Below, piece after piece: positions 5,123-5,210 of a stretch of DNA of 5,210 nucleotides. Each line of letters starts with the position of its first letter. Position 1 is the first letter of the stretch. The stretch covers positions 1 through 5,210 of the forward strand of contig JABDRA010000624.1 of assembly GCA_013041995.1 (NCBI GenBank). The letters run 5' to 3'. The notes under the pieces are model-generated. The model was not told the origin of the DNA, made no database searches, and saw only the letters and a program-made list of their open reading frames with translations. Position numbers and translations under genes: made by a program. Source of the stretch: Anderseniella sp. Its GTDB lineage: Bacteria; Pseudomonadota; Alphaproteobacteria; Rhizobiales; Aestuariivirgaceae.

Positions 5123-5210
5123 ATGGCTGAGACTGTGAAACACGGCGGTTTGACCGTCGCGAAAAAGCTCTATGAATTCATCAATAGCGAAGCGTTGCCG
5201 GGAACAGGTG
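5123..5210 (+). CDS. glcB: Malate synthase G, N-terminal fragment (runs off right edge)
   Basis: An ATG at 5123 opens a frame to the window edge giving 29 residues, MAETVKHGGLTVAKKLYEF followed by INSEALPGTG. The pattern G-L-x-V-A-x-x-L-Y-x-F-I-N-x-E-A-L-P-G-T-G is the characteristic N-terminus of malate synthase G, a single-chain enzyme of about 720 residues that condenses glyoxylate with acetyl-CoA to give malate in the cytoplasm. GGGAAA (5109-5114) lies 8 nt before the ATG as a weak ribosome binding site; upstream in-frame GTG/CTG codons exist but the family similarity begins at this ATG. It is divergent from the cytochrome gene. With only 4 percent of the protein visible, catalytic residues cannot be checked. 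Its presence suggests growth on two-carbon compounds such as glycolate or acetate. Confidence 0.85.
   Translation, partial: MAETVKHGGLTVAKKLYEFINSEALPGTG

Overview
The window looks like a chromosomal segment from an alphaproteobacterium, probably a Hyphomicrobiales/Rhodobacterales-type heterotroph. The basis is similarity I recognise by eye: a small c2-like cytochrome c, a TRAP transporter of the TakP (2-oxoacid) branch, a PdhR-like GntR regulator, and a moderately GC-rich composition. No alignment was run and no RNA genes, insertion sequences or CRISPR arrays were seen.

Layout from left to right. Positions 1-146 (minus) hold the first 48 codons of a small conserved protein that runs off the left edge. 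It starts 7 nt after the stop of a GntR/FadR-type regulator (156-921 region, minus), so the two form one transcription unit. A 274-nt divergent region (922-1195) separates the regulator from a plus-strand TRAP operon. This region carries AATT-containing inverted repeats that look like regulator operators, and a plausible promoter for the regulator. The operon is dctP (periplasmic binding protein), dctQ (small membrane subunit) and dctM (large membrane subunit). The 153-nt gap between dctP and dctQ contains two strong consecutive stem-loops, while dctQ and dctM are only 2 nt apart. A near-perfect bidirectional terminator follows dctM and also serves a convergent minus-strand gene for a secreted c-type cytochrome. 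From 4892 to 5122 lies a second divergent, AT-rich promoter region, and at 5123 the first 29 codons of malate synthase G (glcB) begin and run off the right edge.

Working model (inference): the regulator resembles PdhR, a pyruvate sensor, and the binding protein resembles TakP, a 2-oxoacid binder. The TRAP operon is therefore most likely a regulated uptake system for a small monocarboxylate or 2-oxoacid such as pyruvate or lactate, with the regulator also controlling itself. Malate synthase G next door would fit two-carbon/glyoxylate metabolism but is separated by the cytochrome gene and need not be co-regulated. Two pocket positions of the binding protein differ from TakP, so the true ligand may be different. 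Nothing here amounts to a wholly new system; the most unusual points are the binding-pocket changes, the operator layout and the double stem-loop between dctP and dctQ.
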